Positions 1-7,782 of a stretch of DNA of 64,000 bases are shown here, one piece after another (positions within the stretch are counted from its first letter, which is position 1; each line of letters begins with the position of its first letter). Below the pieces are notes generated by a model. That model was not told the DNA's origin. It was given only the letters and a program-made list of their open reading frames with translations, and searched no databases. The DNA comes from Streptomyces rishiriensis. Lineage in GTDB: Bacteria > Actinomycetota > Actinomycetes > Streptomycetales > Streptomycetaceae. The position numbers were made by a program, and so were the translations under genes. Location: contig NZ_BEWA01000012.1 of assembly GCF_003112535.1 (NCBI RefSeq), positions 496,001-560,000 of the forward strand, in the 5' to 3' direction.

Positions 1-756
1 GACGAGGCCTCGCGCCGGTTCGTCGCCGACATGTCGCACGAGCTGCGGACGCCGCTGACCGCCATCACCACCGTCGCGGAGGTGCTGGAGGAGGAGCTGG
101 ACGCCGAGTCGGGCAGCATCGATCCGATGATCGAGCCCGCGGTGCGCCTGGTGGTCAGCGAGACGCGGCGGCTGAACACCCTCGTCGAGAACCTGATGGA
201 GGTCACCCGCTTCGACGCGGGAACGGCCCGGCTGGTCCTGGACGACGTCGACGTCGCCGACCAGATCACCGCCTGCATCGACGCGCGCGCCTGGCTGGAC
301 GCCGTCGAGCTGGACGCCGAGCGCGGCATTCACGCCCTGCTCGACCCGCGCCGTCTGGACGTCATCCTGGCCAACCTCATCGGCAACGCGCTCAAGCACG
401 GCGGATCGCCGGTGCGGGTGTCGGTGTCGATGGCGGACGACTCGGTCGTGATCGCGGTGCGCGACCACGGGCCCGGCATCCCCGAGGACGTGCTGCCGCA
501 CGTCTTCGACCGGTTCTACAAGGCGAGCGCCTCACGGCCGCGCTCCGAGGGCAGCGGGCTCGGTCTGTCCATCGCCCTGGAGAACGCCCACATCCACGGC
601 GGCGGCATCACCGCCGCCAACTCCCCGGAGGGCGGCGCGGTGTTCACGCTGCGGCTGCCCCGGGGCGTCTCCGAGCGGACAGAGCACGACGGCGAGGAGG
701 GCGACGGCGGCGATCAGGGCGTGCGGGCCGTGCCGGACAAGGGGGACGCGACGTGA
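1..756 (+). CDS. afsQ2: Sensor histidine kinase, C-terminal part (AfsQ2-like), 5'-truncated by the window edge
   Basis: The reading frame is open from base 1, so the N-terminal sensor, membrane and HAMP parts lie outside the window. What remains is the cytoplasmic kinase core: a HisKA phospho-acceptor box SHELRTPL with the histidine at nt 37-39, the N box (ANLIGNALKHG), G1 (DHGPGIP), F box (VFDRFYKA) and G2 (GSGLGLS) of the HATPase_c domain. It autophosphorylates and passes phosphate to a response regulator that should lie just upstream. The stop overlaps the next GTG by 4 nt (GTGA), so the two genes are translationally coupled. The AfsQ2 name rests on the coupled lipoprotein and on remembered synteny (add, deoA and sdh nearby), not on a search. 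Confidence 0.85.
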   Translation, partial: DEASRRFVADMSHELRTPLTAITTVAEVLEEELDAESGSIDPMIEPAVRLVVSETRRLNTLVENLMEVTRFDAGTARLVLDDVDVADQITACIDARAWLDAVELDAERGIHALLDPRRLDVILANLIGNALKHGGSPVRVSVSMADDSVVIAVRDHGPGIPEDVLPHVFDRFYKASASRPRSEGSGLGLSIALENAHIHGGGITAANSPEGGAVFTLRLPRGVSERTEHDGEEGDGGDQGVRAVPDKGDAT

Positions 757-1388
757 CCACGAGCCGTGGAGCCGTACGACGGCTGTTCGCCGTGCCCGCG
801 CTGGCCGGCCTGGCGGCCGGTCTGCTCGCCGGCTGCGGCATCCGGGCCACCGAGGTGCCGACCGACTTCGGTCCCGCCCCCTCCCGGGTGCGCTGCTCGC
901 TCACCGAGCCGGACGTCACGACGCAGTCCGCGCGCGCGGGTGTGCCGGTGCAGGTGTTCCTGCTGTGCGGTTCGTCGCTGGTGGCCGTGGACCGGTCCGT
1001 GCGGGTGCCGGACGGCGCGGCGGACTCCGCGCGGCGCGCGCTGGTCGCCCAGGGCCTGCTGGACGAGCTGGCCGAGTCGCCGTCGGCGGCCGAGAAGGAG
1101 GCCGGGTACACGACGGACGTGCGCGGCGGGATGACGGTGCGCGGGCCGGGCCCCAGGGACCCCGACGACACGCTGCGGCTGAGCACCCCGCCCGGGACCC
1201 TGACCTCGTACGCCCTCGCCCAGCTGGTCTGCACGTTCTCGGACTCGGCGGCCGCCGAGGGGGACGGCTCGGTGGTCCTGGGCGGTCCCGGCTCCACGCC
1301 GGTGCGCCGCTACGCCTGCACCGACGAGGTCCGCTCCCGTCCCGGCAGCGCCGAGCCCCCGTCGTCACCGGTCACCAACGACGGCTGA
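753..1388 (+). CDS. afsQ3: AfsQ3-like lipoprotein
   Basis: A 211-residue protein starting at GTG 753, which overlaps the kinase stop by 4 nt. It has an Arg-rich start, a hydrophobic stretch (residues 11-27) and a lipobox LLAGC with the lipidated Cys at 28, so it should be anchored on the outer face of the membrane. The mature part contains a GerMN-like pattern (VQVFLLCGSSLV followed by a repeat-like PPGTLTSYALAQLVCTF). The C-terminus is disordered Ser/Pro. Coupling to the histidine kinase suggests it tunes or senses for that two-component system, as proposed for AfsQ3. The biochemical role cannot be read from the sequence. Confidence 0.75.
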   Translation: MTTSRGAVRRLFAVPALAGLAAGLLAGCGIRATEVPTDFGPAPSRVRCSLTEPDVTTQSARAGVPVQVFLLCGSSLVAVDRSVRVPDGAADSARRALVAQGLLDELAESPSAAEKEAGYTTDVRGGMTVRGPGPRDPDDTLRLSTPPGTLTSYALAQLVCTFSDSAAAEGDGSVVLGGPGSTPVRRYACTDEVRSRPGSAEPPSSPVTNDG

Positions 1389-1633
1389 CCCGGCCGCCCG
1401 GCCGCCCGTCACGGGGCCGCCGGCGCGGGGCCGTGGCGCGGGGCCGTGGGCGGCGGGCGGCGGGCGGCGAGTGGCGGGTTGCGGGTTGCGGGTGTGGCGG
1501 ACGCCTCATACGAAGCCTGCGGCCGTCGTCGTCGCAGGTCACCGTCTGCCGGGGAGGCGCGGGACGGGAGTCGCGCGCCGGCGGCGGCAGGCGGCCCGGA
1601 ACCGATCGTGCCGGGGGGCGCGTCTTGGGGGGC

Positions 1634-2185
1634 GTGCAGCGTCAAGGCTCCATCGGCGGCAGCGCCGCGATCCGCATCCGTGCGACCGGGATTGTTCTCC
1701 TGGCCGCCCACCTCGTGTTCGTCGCCTGGGTCACGCTGCGCCCGCTGGACGTCCCCTGGGTGCTGCCGGCCAATCTGCATCCGTTCGACGGCATCCGCGC
1801 CGACCTGCGGCTGGGCTGGCCCGAGGCGGCCCGGCGGATCGGCGCGGGGCTGGGGCTGCTGGCCCCGCTGGGCGTCCTGCTGCCGCTGGTGCACGGCAGG
1901 GTCCGGGTCTCGCCGCTCGCCTCCCTGGTCCGCACGGTCACGGCGGGCGCGTTGCTGTCGCTCGGGATCGAACTGCTGCAGACCGGCGTGCCCGGTCAGG
2001 TCGTGGACGTGGACTCGATGCTGCTGAACACCGTGGGCCTGGCCCTCGCGCATGTCGCGGTGGTGCCGGCGGTGCGCGCGCGGCTGCGCCGCAGGGACGA
2101 GCGCCTGCCGTCCGCCCCGGTCCGCCAGGAGGAGGCGGCTCAGGGTCTGACCCCGAGGATTCCCAGGGTCGGCATCGCCCCGTAG
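1634..2185 (+). CDS. VanZ-like family membrane protein
   Basis: A 183-residue protein with four hydrophobic segments and the VanZ-like hallmarks: a first helix ending in TLRP, the LHPFDGIR loop after it, and the C-terminal pair ELLQ...VDVDSMLLNTVGLALA. VanZ-like proteins are small integral membrane proteins; VanZ itself gives low-level teicoplanin resistance, but most chromosomal homologues are uncharacterised. GTG 1634 is the only start that begins just before the first membrane helix; its ribosome site is poor (a G-run 15 nt upstream). The 245-nt gap from the preceding lipoprotein shows nothing else recognisable. Confidence 0.7.
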   Translation: MQRQGSIGGSAAIRIRATGIVLLAAHLVFVAWVTLRPLDVPWVLPANLHPFDGIRADLRLGWPEAARRIGAGLGLLAPLGVLLPLVHGRVRVSPLASLVRTVTAGALLSLGIELLQTGVPGQVVDVDSMLLNTVGLALAHVAVVPAVRARLRRRDERLPSAPVRQEEAAQGLTPRIPRVGIAP

Positions 2186-2315
2186 AGCGACGCTTCGTCC
2201 CCTTCGTCACCGTAGCGTCGACGTCAGATGGAGCAGCCGCAGGGGCCGCCTCCGTTCCCCACTCTCGACTTCGCTCGAGCGGGTGGGGCCCCCATCGCTC
2301 ACGAAGGAGCCGCAG

Positions 2316-2519
2316 ATGTCCAGCCTCGCCCGCCCCACCAACGGCCGCATGATCGGCGGAGTGTGCGCCGCGCTGGCCCGGCGCTTCGGCACCTCCGCGA
2401 CCACGATGCGCGTGATCTTCGTGCTCTCCTGTCTGCTGCCGGGCCCGCAGTTCCTGCTCTACATAGCGCTGTGGGTGCTGTTCCCGTCGGAGGACAAGGC
2501 GGCCCGCACGGCCTGGTGA
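2316..2519 (+). CDS. PspC domain small membrane protein
   Basis: A 67-residue PspC-type protein: R-P-T-N-G-R-M-I-G-G-V-C-A-A-L-A-R-R-F-G, followed by one membrane helix (VIFVLSCLLPGPQFLLYIALWVLF) and a short charged tail. ATG 2316 is preferred over ATG 2283 because a GAAGGAG ribosome site sits 6 nt before it and the family begins close to this residue. PspC proteins in Gram-positives are associated with envelope stress; no Psp partner genes are nearby. It converges on the next minus-strand gene through a shared terminator. Confidence 0.8.
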   Translation: MSSLARPTNGRMIGGVCAALARRFGTSATTMRVIFVLSCLLPGPQFLLYIALWVLFPSEDKAARTAW

Positions 2520-2536
2520 CGGCCGTCCGACCGCGA

Positions 2537-2581
2537 CGCCGTCGGGGCGCACCCGGGAGAACCGGGCGCGCCCCGACGGCG
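2537..2581. terminator. Bidirectional terminator hairpin
   Basis: A 20-nt arm (2537-2556) pairs with 2562-2581 at 19 of 20 positions around a 5-nt loop. It lies between the convergent PspC gene and the small secreted protein gene and can terminate both. There is no U-tract, which is usual in Streptomyces. Confidence 0.75.
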
Positions 2582-2605
2582 CGGTGTGTGCAGGGGCGGA
2601 GCCGC

Positions 2606-2959
2606 TCAGCCCAGCGGGATGCCGTTGACCGGCAGACCGTGCGTGGGCAGGCCCTGCAGCGGCAGCCCGCCGAGCAGACCGGCGACGGGCGCGGCGGGGC
2701 CCCCGGAGAGCAGCTTCTCGGCGACCGGCTGGGCGGCGGTCAGGCCCGCGTTGAGCACCGGCTGGGCCTGCGTCAGCGCCTGCCCGGCGCCGGGCAGCGC
2801 CTGGGCCACGTTCTCCGCCGGCAGCGTCCTGGTGATGCCGTCCAGGGCTTGGGTGGCGTCCGGGACCGCGGGGGCGGCGTTCGCGGCGCCCGCACCGACG
2901 GCGGCGAAGGCGGCGCCGAGAGCGGCGACACCGAGGGTCTTGGCAGCAGACTGCTTCAT
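2606..2959 (-). CDS. Small secreted protein, function unknown
   Basis: A 117-residue protein with a clear Sec signal peptide (MKQSAAKTLGVAALGAAFAA, cleavage near GAANA-AP). The mature part (about 88 residues) is Ala/Pro/Leu/Gly rich with repeated amphipathic QALPGAG, LNAGLTAAQPV and a C-terminal run of G-L-P-x-(Q/H/N)-G motifs (LPLQGLPTHGLPVNGIPLG). It has no Cys and no catalytic motif. ATG 2959 is chosen over upstream starts because it begins the signal peptide and has GAGGA 11 nt before it. It resembles conserved secreted streptomycete proteins of unknown role, possibly surface-associated. Confidence 0.75.
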   Translation of the reverse strand: MKQSAAKTLGVAALGAAFAAVGAGAANAAPAVPDATQALDGITRTLPAENVAQALPGAGQALTQAQPVLNAGLTAAQPVAEKLLSGGPAAPVAGLLGGLPLQGLPTHGLPVNGIPLG

Positions 2960-3098
2960 GATGAATGCGTCCTCGAATGGGATACGGGGAACTGAGCGGT
3001 TCTCGACCGTAAACACGCGGAGGGGTCGGCGGCAAACATCGAAATGCGGACGGATGGTGAACACCCGCCCGCATTCCGCACCCGGTAAACCCGGGGAA

Positions 3099-4262
3099 TC
3101 AGTCCTCCGCAACCACGGACCCCCTGGTGGAGGCGGTCTGCTGGAACAGCCATTCGGACTTGAGCTCGGCGTATCCGGGCTTGATCACGTCATTGATCAT
3201 GGCCAGTCGTTCATCGAAAGGAATGAATGCTGACTTCATAGCATTGACGGAGAACCACTGCAGATCGTCGAGCGTGTAGCCGAACGCGTCGACCAGGTGC
3301 TCGAATTCCCGGCTCATGCTGGTGCCGGACATCAGACGGTTGTCGGTGTTGACCGTGGCCCGGAAGTGCAGGCGGCGCAGCAGTCCGATGGGGTGCTCGG
3401 CGTAGGACGCGGCGGCGCCGGTCTGGAGGTTGGAGCTGGGGCACAGCTCCAGCGGGATGCGCTTGTCGCGCACATAGGAGGCGAGCCGGCCGAGCTTCAC
3501 GCTCCCGTCGGCGGCGACCTCGATGTCGTCGATGATGCGCACCCCGTGTCCGAGCCGGTCGGCGCCGCACCACTGCAGGGCCTGCCAGATGGACGGCAGC
3601 CCGAAGGCCTCGCCGGCGTGGATGGTGAAATGGTTGTTCTCACGCTTGAGGTACTCGAAGGCGTCGAGGTGCCGGGTGGGCGGGAAGCCCGCCTCCGCGC
3701 CGGCGATGTCGAAGCCCACGACTCCCTGGTCCCGGTAGCGGTTGGCGAGTTCGGCGATCTCCAGGGAGCGGGCCGCGTGCCGCATCGCGGTGAGCAGTGC
3801 GCCGACCCGGATGCGGTGGCCGTTGTCCCGGGCCGTCCGCTCGCCCTCGCGGAAGCCCTCGTTGACGGCCTCGACGACCTCTTCGAGGCTCAGCCCGCCG
3901 TCGAGGTGCTGCTCGGGCGCGTAGCGCACCTCGGCGTAGACGACGCCGTCCTCGGCGAGGTCCTCGGCGCACTCGCGGGCGACCCGCACGAGCGCCGCGC
4001 GGGTCTGCATCACGCCGACGGTGTGCGAGAACGTCTCCAAGTACCGTTCCAGGGAACCGGAGTCGGCGGCCTCCCGGAACCAGACGCCGAGCTTGTCGGC
4101 TTCGGTCTCGGGGAGTTGGCCGTACCCGCCGTCCCGGGCGAGGTCGACGACCGTGCCGGGGCGCAGCCCGCCGTCGAGGTGGTCGTGCAGCAGAACCTTG
4201 GGTGCCCGCCGGATCTGGTCCGAGCTGGGGGCGGTGCCCGACTGGATGCTCTGGCTCGTCAT
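3099..4262 (-). CDS. add: Adenosine deaminase
   Basis: A 387-residue member of the metal-dependent adenosine/AMP deaminase family, which hydrolyses adenosine or deoxyadenosine to inosine plus ammonia in the cytoplasm. Visible signatures are HDHLDGGLRPGT (first metal histidines), the HAGEAFG block with the proton-donor Glu, GHGVRI, and the metal-binding NTDNRLMS near the C-terminus. ATG 4262 gives a normal N-terminus (MTSQSIQSG). The gene is monocistronic and divergent from the hydrolase gene. A 12-bp palindrome 17 nt before its start also occurs before the two nucleoside-transport units at 15542 and 16768, so they are probably co-regulated for purine/pyrimidine nucleoside salvage. Confidence 0.95.
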   Translation of the reverse strand: MTSQSIQSGTAPSSDQIRRAPKVLLHDHLDGGLRPGTVVDLARDGGYGQLPETEADKLGVWFREAADSGSLERYLETFSHTVGVMQTRAALVRVARECAEDLAEDGVVYAEVRYAPEQHLDGGLSLEEVVEAVNEGFREGERTARDNGHRIRVGALLTAMRHAARSLEIAELANRYRDQGVVGFDIAGAEAGFPPTRHLDAFEYLKRENNHFTIHAGEAFGLPSIWQALQWCGADRLGHGVRIIDDIEVAADGSVKLGRLASYVRDKRIPLELCPSSNLQTGAAASYAEHPIGLLRRLHFRATVNTDNRLMSGTSMSREFEHLVDAFGYTLDDLQWFSVNAMKSAFIPFDERLAMINDVIKPGYAELKSEWLFQQTASTRGSVVAED

Positions 4263-4278
4263 TGGCGCACTCTAACTC

Positions 4279-4290
4279 CTACGCGCGTAG
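4279..4290. promoter_or_regulatory. Palindromic operator CTACGCGCGTAG upstream of add
   Basis: A perfect 12-bp palindrome 17-28 nt before the add start codon, placed to block transcription initiation or elongation. Similar sites occur at 15618-15629 and 16874-16885 before the other nucleoside genes. A second small palindrome, GTTGTACAAC, lies at 4298-4307. The regulator is not identified. Confidence 0.6.
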
Positions 4291-4375
4291 ACGGCGCGTT
4301 GTACAACTACGCCGATATGTAACGGTGACCGCACGGACGGGTGGAGTACATCGGCGCTTCTGACACTGTTCTGTC

Positions 4376-5137
4376 ATGGGACAGGAAGTGACGCCGGTTC
4401 GGACGGTCCGGCTGGGGCGGGCGCTCGGCCCGGAGCCGACGGCGGTGAGCGCGGCGGTGCTGCTGCTCCCGGGCGGCGAGGAGGTCTCCAGCCGCAGACC
4501 GTCCTCCGTGTGGGCCGCCGCCTCCGTCCGGGGCCTCGGACGCAGGCTCGCGCGGGCCGGACGCGAGGAGGGCCTGGCCGTGCACACCGTGCACTACCGC
4601 TACCGCGGCTGGAACGGCACCGAGGCGCATCCGGCCGCCGACGCCGCCTGGGCGGCCGACGAGGTGGTCCGGCGCTACGGGGACGTCCCGGTGTGTCTGG
4701 CCGGCTTCGACATGGGCGCGCGGGCGGCGCTGCGCGCGGGCGGCCACGAGGCCGTCGACTCGGTGCTGGCGATCGCGCCGTGGCTGCCGGAGGAGGACAT
4801 GGCCGCGACTCCCGAACCCGTGAAGCAACTGGCGGGACGACGGGTGCTGATCGTGCACGGCACGAACGACGGGCGCTGCGACCCGGAGCTGTCGTTCCGG
4901 CTCGCGGCGCGGGCGAAGAAGGCCAACCGGGACGTGTGCCGGTTCGAAGTGCACTCCGACGGCCACCGGTTGCACCAGTACCGGGCCGAAGTCCACGCCC
5001 TGGCCGAGGACTTCGTCATGGGCACGCTGTTCGGGCGGGCGCTGTCCCGGCCGGTGGCGGACGCGCTGGCGGCTCCGCCGCCGCTGGGGCTGCGGATGCC
5101 GCTGGCGGTCGGCTTCGGCAGGTCGCTGCGCCGGTGA
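4376..5137 (+). CDS. Alpha/beta-hydrolase fold protein with Asp at the nucleophile position
   Basis: A 253-residue soluble alpha/beta hydrolase. The nucleophile elbow, normally G-x-S-x-G, reads G-F-D-M-G with Asp112. The acid region VLIVHGTNDGRCDPE (Asp165/169) and a candidate catalytic histidine in DGHRLHQY (His197/200) are present. An Asp nucleophile is normal in haloalkane dehalogenases and epoxide hydrolases, but their usual surroundings (HGxP, V-x-Q-D-W) are absent, so the substrate is unknown and the protein may be non-catalytic. ATG 4376 has no ribosome site; CACTGT 6 nt upstream may be the -10 of a leaderless transcript. It is divergent from add. Confidence 0.7.
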   Translation: MGQEVTPVRTVRLGRALGPEPTAVSAAVLLLPGGEEVSSRRPSSVWAAASVRGLGRRLARAGREEGLAVHTVHYRYRGWNGTEAHPAADAAWAADEVVRRYGDVPVCLAGFDMGARAALRAGGHEAVDSVLAIAPWLPEEDMAATPEPVKQLAGRRVLIVHGTNDGRCDPELSFRLAARAKKANRDVCRFEVHSDGHRLHQYRAEVHALAEDFVMGTLFGRALSRPVADALAAPPPLGLRMPLAVGFGRSLRR

Positions 5138-5155
5138 CCGCGCACCGGTCCGCCC

Positions 5156-6118
5156 TCAGGTCGGCAGCAGGTTGCCCCTCCTCGACAGCAGGAACTTCTT
5201 GAACGCCGCCACCGGGGGCGTGTCGGGGTGGCCGTCCAGCCAGGCGACGCCGATCTCGCGGGCGGCGCGCGGGGCGGTCACGGTCAGTTCCACGACCCCC
5301 GGGCGGGCCACGGCGGGCGGCGGCAGCAGCGCCACCCCCAGACCGGCCGCCACCAGCCCCCTCAGCGTCTCGGCCTCCTCGCCCTCGAAGGCGACCCGAG
5401 GGCGGAACCCGGCCTCCTTGCACAGGTCGTCGGTGATGCGGCGCAGACCGTAGCCGGGCTCCAGGGTCACGAAGGTCTCGTCGGCGGCCTCGGCCAGGCG
5501 GACCCTCCGGCGGCCGGCGAGGCGGTGGTCGGCCGGGACGACCAGACGCAGCTTCTGCTCGTCGAGCCGGCGGGCGACCAGGTCGGGGGCGTCCGGGACC
5601 GGGGAGGTCAGGCACAGGTCCAGCTCGCCCGCCCGCAGCCGCTCGATCATCGCCTCGCCGTAGTTCTGGACGAGGCTGAAGCGCACGCGCGGGTGGTCCG
5701 CGCGGAAGGCGTGGATCAGGCCCGGGACGGTCTCCGCGCCCATGGTGTGCAGGAAGCCGAACGCGACCTTGCCGGTGGCCGGGTCGGCGTCGGCCCGCAC
5801 CTCGTCGGCGGCCCGCCCGACCTCGGCGAGGGCCCGCTCGACGGAGGCGAGGAAGGTGCGTCCCGCGGGGGTGAGGGAGACCGTGCGGCCACGGCGGGCG
5901 AACAGGTCGACGCCGAGGTCCTGTTCCAGGCGGACCATGGCCCGCGAGAGCGTCGACTGGGGGACGTTCATCTCCTGGGCGGCCCGCGTGACGTGCTCGG
6001 TGCGGGCGACCCCGGCGAAGTACGCGAGCCGGGGCGCCAGCCGCCTCGCCATGTCCGCCGTGTCTTCTGTGTCACCGGACGGTGACAGCCGAGCCTGTGA
6101 CCTCTGCTGATGCGCCAT
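5156..6118 (-). CDS. LysR-family transcriptional regulator
   Basis: A 320-residue LTTR. The N-terminal winged helix-turn-helix covers about residues 25-85 (LAYFAGVARTEHVTRAAQEM then PQSTLSRAMVRLEQDLG), and a periplasmic-binding-like effector domain follows (about 110-310). ATG 6118 is used; an internal ATG at residue 23 would still retain the HTH. It is divergent from the MFS gene with only 63 nt between starts, the classic arrangement in which an LTTR controls its neighbour. A site in that gap is likely, but I could not define a single T-N11-A box with confidence. Confidence 0.9.
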   Translation of the reverse strand: MAHQQRSQARLSPSGDTEDTADMARRLAPRLAYFAGVARTEHVTRAAQEMNVPQSTLSRAMVRLEQDLGVDLFARRGRTVSLTPAGRTFLASVERALAEVGRAADEVRADADPATGKVAFGFLHTMGAETVPGLIHAFRADHPRVRFSLVQNYGEAMIERLRAGELDLCLTSPVPDAPDLVARRLDEQKLRLVVPADHRLAGRRRVRLAEAADETFVTLEPGYGLRRITDDLCKEAGFRPRVAFEGEEAETLRGLVAAGLGVALLPPPAVARPGVVELTVTAPRAAREIGVAWLDGHPDTPPVAAFKKFLLSRRGNLLPT

Positions 6119-6144
6119 GGGAACGATTATGACGATTCCGTGCA

Positions 6145-6175
6145 TTGGACGGATGAGCGGGGGCGTACGTAGCTT
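6145..6175 (+). promoter_or_regulatory. Promoter of the MFS gene (leaderless)
   Basis: TTGGAC (6145-6150) and TAGCTT (6170-6175) are separated by 19 nt and lie 6 nt before the ATG at 6182. There is no usable Shine-Dalgarno, so transcription probably starts at or next to the A of the ATG. It lies in the 63-nt LysR/MFS divergent gap. Confidence 0.5.
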
Positions 6176-6181
6176 CGAGGC

Positions 6182-7528
6182 ATGTCTCCCGCCAGTACCG
6201 GGGCGTCCACCACCGTGGGCGCCACCTCGTCCGTCCCCGCCCCCTCGCCCGCCGTGGCGCCCGCCGTCGCGTCGCACGCCGTCGGCTCCCGTACGGCCCC
6301 GGCCCCTGCCGACTCCCGTATGGCCCCCGGCGGCCCCGGCTACCGCCGGATGAGCTTCGCCCTCTTCCTCGCCGGGGTCGCGACGTTCGCCCTGCTGTAC
6401 TCCACGCAGGCGCTGCTGCCGCTGATCTCCGGCGACTTCGGGGTGCCGGCGAGCCAGGCGAGCTGGACGGTGGCGGCGGCGACCGGCGGACTGGCCCTGT
6501 TCGTGCTGCCGATGAGCGCCCTGTCGGAGCGCTACGGCCGCCGCACGGTGATGACGGCCTCGCTGGCGGTCGCGGTGGCCGTGGGCGTGCTCGTCCCCTT
6601 CGCCCCCTCCCTGGGCGCGCTGGTCGTGCTGCGGGCGGTCCAGGGCGCCGCGCTGGCCGGGCTCCCGGCCTCGGCGACCGCCTATCTCGCGGAGGAGGTC
6701 CGGCCGAAGGCGCTCGTCACGGCCATCGGTCTGTTCGTGGCGGGCAACAGCGTCGGCGGGATGAGCGGCCGGGTCATCACCGGCTGGGTCGCGCAGGAGT
6801 GGGGCTGGCGGATCGCGGTCGGCGTGATCGGCGCGCTGGCGGTGGCCTGCGCGATCGCCTTCCGGCTGCTGCTGCCGGCTCCGAAGCACTTCAGGACGGG
6901 CTCCCTGGCCCCCCGCGTCCTGGCCCGTACCGTCCGCGACCACCTGGCCGACCCGCTGCTGCGCCGGCTGTACGCCATCGGCGCGCTGTTCATGACCGTC
7001 TTCGGCGGCGTGTACACCGTCATCGGATACCGCCTGACGGAGGCGCCGTTCTCCCTCCCGCAGGGCATCGTCGGCTCCATCTTCCTGGTGTACCTGGTGG
7101 GCACGGTGTCGGCGTCGACCGCGGGCCGGCTGGTCGGCCGGCTCGGCCGCCGGGGCGCGCTGTACCTGGCCGGCGGCACGACGGCGGCGGGGCTGCTGCT
7201 GTCCCTGGCGGACTCGCTGGCGCCGGTCCTGCTGGGCCTGGTCCTGATCACGGCGGGCTTCTTCGCGGGGCACGCGGTGGCGTCCTCGGCGGTCAGCAAG
7301 ACGGCGACCACCGGTCGCGCACAGGCCTCCGCCCTCTACCAGTCCTCGTACTACGTCGGCTCCAGCGTCGGCTCCACGGTGGGCGCGACGGCCTTCCGCG
7401 CGGGCGGCTGGTCCGGCACGGTCGGCGTGGGCGTCCTGGCGGTGCTCGGCGTCGTGGCGATCACCGCTCTCGGGACCCGCGCGGCGCGGGTCGCCGCACG
7501 ACGGGACGTCCTGGTGGCCGCTCGCTGA
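6182..7528 (+). CDS. MFS transporter
   Basis: A 448-residue major facilitator with 12 hydrophobic segments after a 45-residue Ala/Pro/Ser-rich N-terminus. The loop 2-3 signature is present (LSERYGRRTVM), as are the motif-C-like GLPASATAYLAEE and a central cytoplasmic loop (KHFRTGSLAPRV). Overall it resembles drug/arabinose-type exporters (AraJ/YnfM class). The substrate is unknown; the partner LysR regulator suggests induction by its export substrate. Translation could also begin at a later Met (residue 44 or 53, just before helix 1). Confidence 0.85.
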   Translation: MSPASTGASTTVGATSSVPAPSPAVAPAVASHAVGSRTAPAPADSRMAPGGPGYRRMSFALFLAGVATFALLYSTQALLPLISGDFGVPASQASWTVAAATGGLALFVLPMSALSERYGRRTVMTASLAVAVAVGVLVPFAPSLGALVVLRAVQGAALAGLPASATAYLAEEVRPKALVTAIGLFVAGNSVGGMSGRVITGWVAQEWGWRIAVGVIGALAVACAIAFRLLLPAPKHFRTGSLAPRVLARTVRDHLADPLLRRLYAIGALFMTVFGGVYTVIGYRLTEAPFSLPQGIVGSIFLVYLVGTVSASTAGRLVGRLGRRGALYLAGGTTAAGLLLSLADSLAPVLLGLVLITAGFFAGHAVASSAVSKTATTGRAQASALYQSSYYVGSSVGSTVGATAFRAGGWSGTVGVGVLAVLGVVAITALGTRAARVAARRDVLVAAR

Positions 7529-7782
7529 GCTCCTGCCCCCTCCGTCGTGGGACTTCGGGATCGATCGCGGCGGCCTCGTCGAGGCGGTGGCGGTGACATC
7601 TGCGGTGCCGGTGCGGCGACCGGACCGGGCGCGGTCGCGCACCGCCCCTTCGCACGGCCCTGCACACCGCCTTCCACCTGCGCTTTCGTCGACTCGGCGG
7701 GCCATTGTCAGTGGGCTGCGGTAGCTTCCGAAGTGGTGGGCGCGAAGACGCGTGACAGGACGGCCACAGGGGTGGGTGGACG

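Noticed and set aside
644..1297. Long minus-strand open frame (217 residues) antisense to the kinase and lipoprotein genes
   Set aside because: Arg/Pro/Ser-rich composition typical of a GC-rich shadow frame; it is antisense to two convincing genes.
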